A program made the translations under genes and the position numbers. The notes under the pieces were generated by a model. That model saw only the letters and a program-made list of their open reading frames with translations. It searched no databases and had not been told where the DNA came from. From Coenobita brevimanus (taxonomy: Eukaryota > Arthropoda > Malacostraca > Decapoda > Coenobitidae), in contig CM064732.1 of the NCBI GenBank assembly GCA_032717465.1, forward strand, positions 38,040,888 through 38,104,887: a stretch of DNA of 64,000 nt, written 5' to 3'. Below, one piece after another: positions 63,969 through 64,000 of this stretch; the first letter of the stretch is position 1, and the number at the start of each line of letters is the position of its first letter.

Positions 63969-64000
63969 GATCTATCTATCTATCTATCTATAGCCCGACG
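63969..64000 (-). mobile_element. RTE 3' tail at the window edge, antisense
   Basis: (CTAT)n followed by AGCCCGACG, the reverse complement of the copy-c RTE terminus (CGTCGGGCT plus ATAG tail). The rest lies outside the window; LINE-8 is probably its insertion target. Confidence 0.75.

Overview
This is a repeat-packed stretch of an animal nuclear genome. One host coding exon is recognisable (6265-6396, + strand): a 132-base, phase-0 exon with clean splice signals that reads like the N-terminal DCB region of MON2, a Golgi/endosome trafficking protein. Almost everything else that can be classified is a transposable element. The mix (CR1-like LINEs ending in AC microsatellites, RTE LINEs with GATA-type tails, PGBD4-like piggyBacs, Tigger/pogo elements, hATs and a 5S-rRNA-derived SINE) suggests an arthropod, most likely a decapod crustacean. 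That assignment is inference, not read from a marker gene.

Layout. 1-5940: a Tigger end, an interspersed repeat and three RTE LINE pieces head to tail, one carrying a 490-bp Tigger MITE. 5941-10390: the host exon, then a decayed antisense hAT broken by two SINE-like repeats, and a minisatellite. 10393-14162: piggyBac A, with the only full-length uninterrupted transposase frame (737 codons), in which the second catalytic Asp is Asn. 14450-34630: three LINE copies head to tail, joined by AC tracts. LINE-1 holds a TIR element that itself holds a Tigger (15317-18337), and a second TIR element holding a MITE. LINE-2 holds an RTE scrap, a 5S-SINE, and a TA-flanked element that holds piggyBac B (27693-31424). 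35369-42107: a second Tigger with piggyBac C nested in it. 42134-46500: a pogo/jerky-like remnant with a hAT (42258-45152, perfect 8-bp target duplication) nested in it, which in turn holds a complete 5S-SINE. 46501-51234: a tandem duplication, a LINE fragment and the best RTE copy. 51236-64000: an antisense chain of LINEs, again linked by (GT)n tracts, interrupted by a poly(A)-tailed LINE, a piggyBac MITE and an RTE.

How the parts relate. Three autonomous/parasite relations can be read directly. The 490-bp MITEs are internal-deletion products of the Tigger at 15317. The piggyBac MITE at 56424 keeps both ends of the piggyBac B/C family. The 5S-SINE shares its 3' hairpin and GGCGTCTGGC word with the RTE LINE, which makes the RTE its probable mobilising partner. 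The most unusual architecture is the repeated LINE-(AC)n-LINE junction on both strands, which suggests LINE families that insert into AC microsatellites or into the AC tails of earlier LINEs. Most coding remnants carry stops or frameshifts. All calls come from reading the sequence; no alignment or database search was run.
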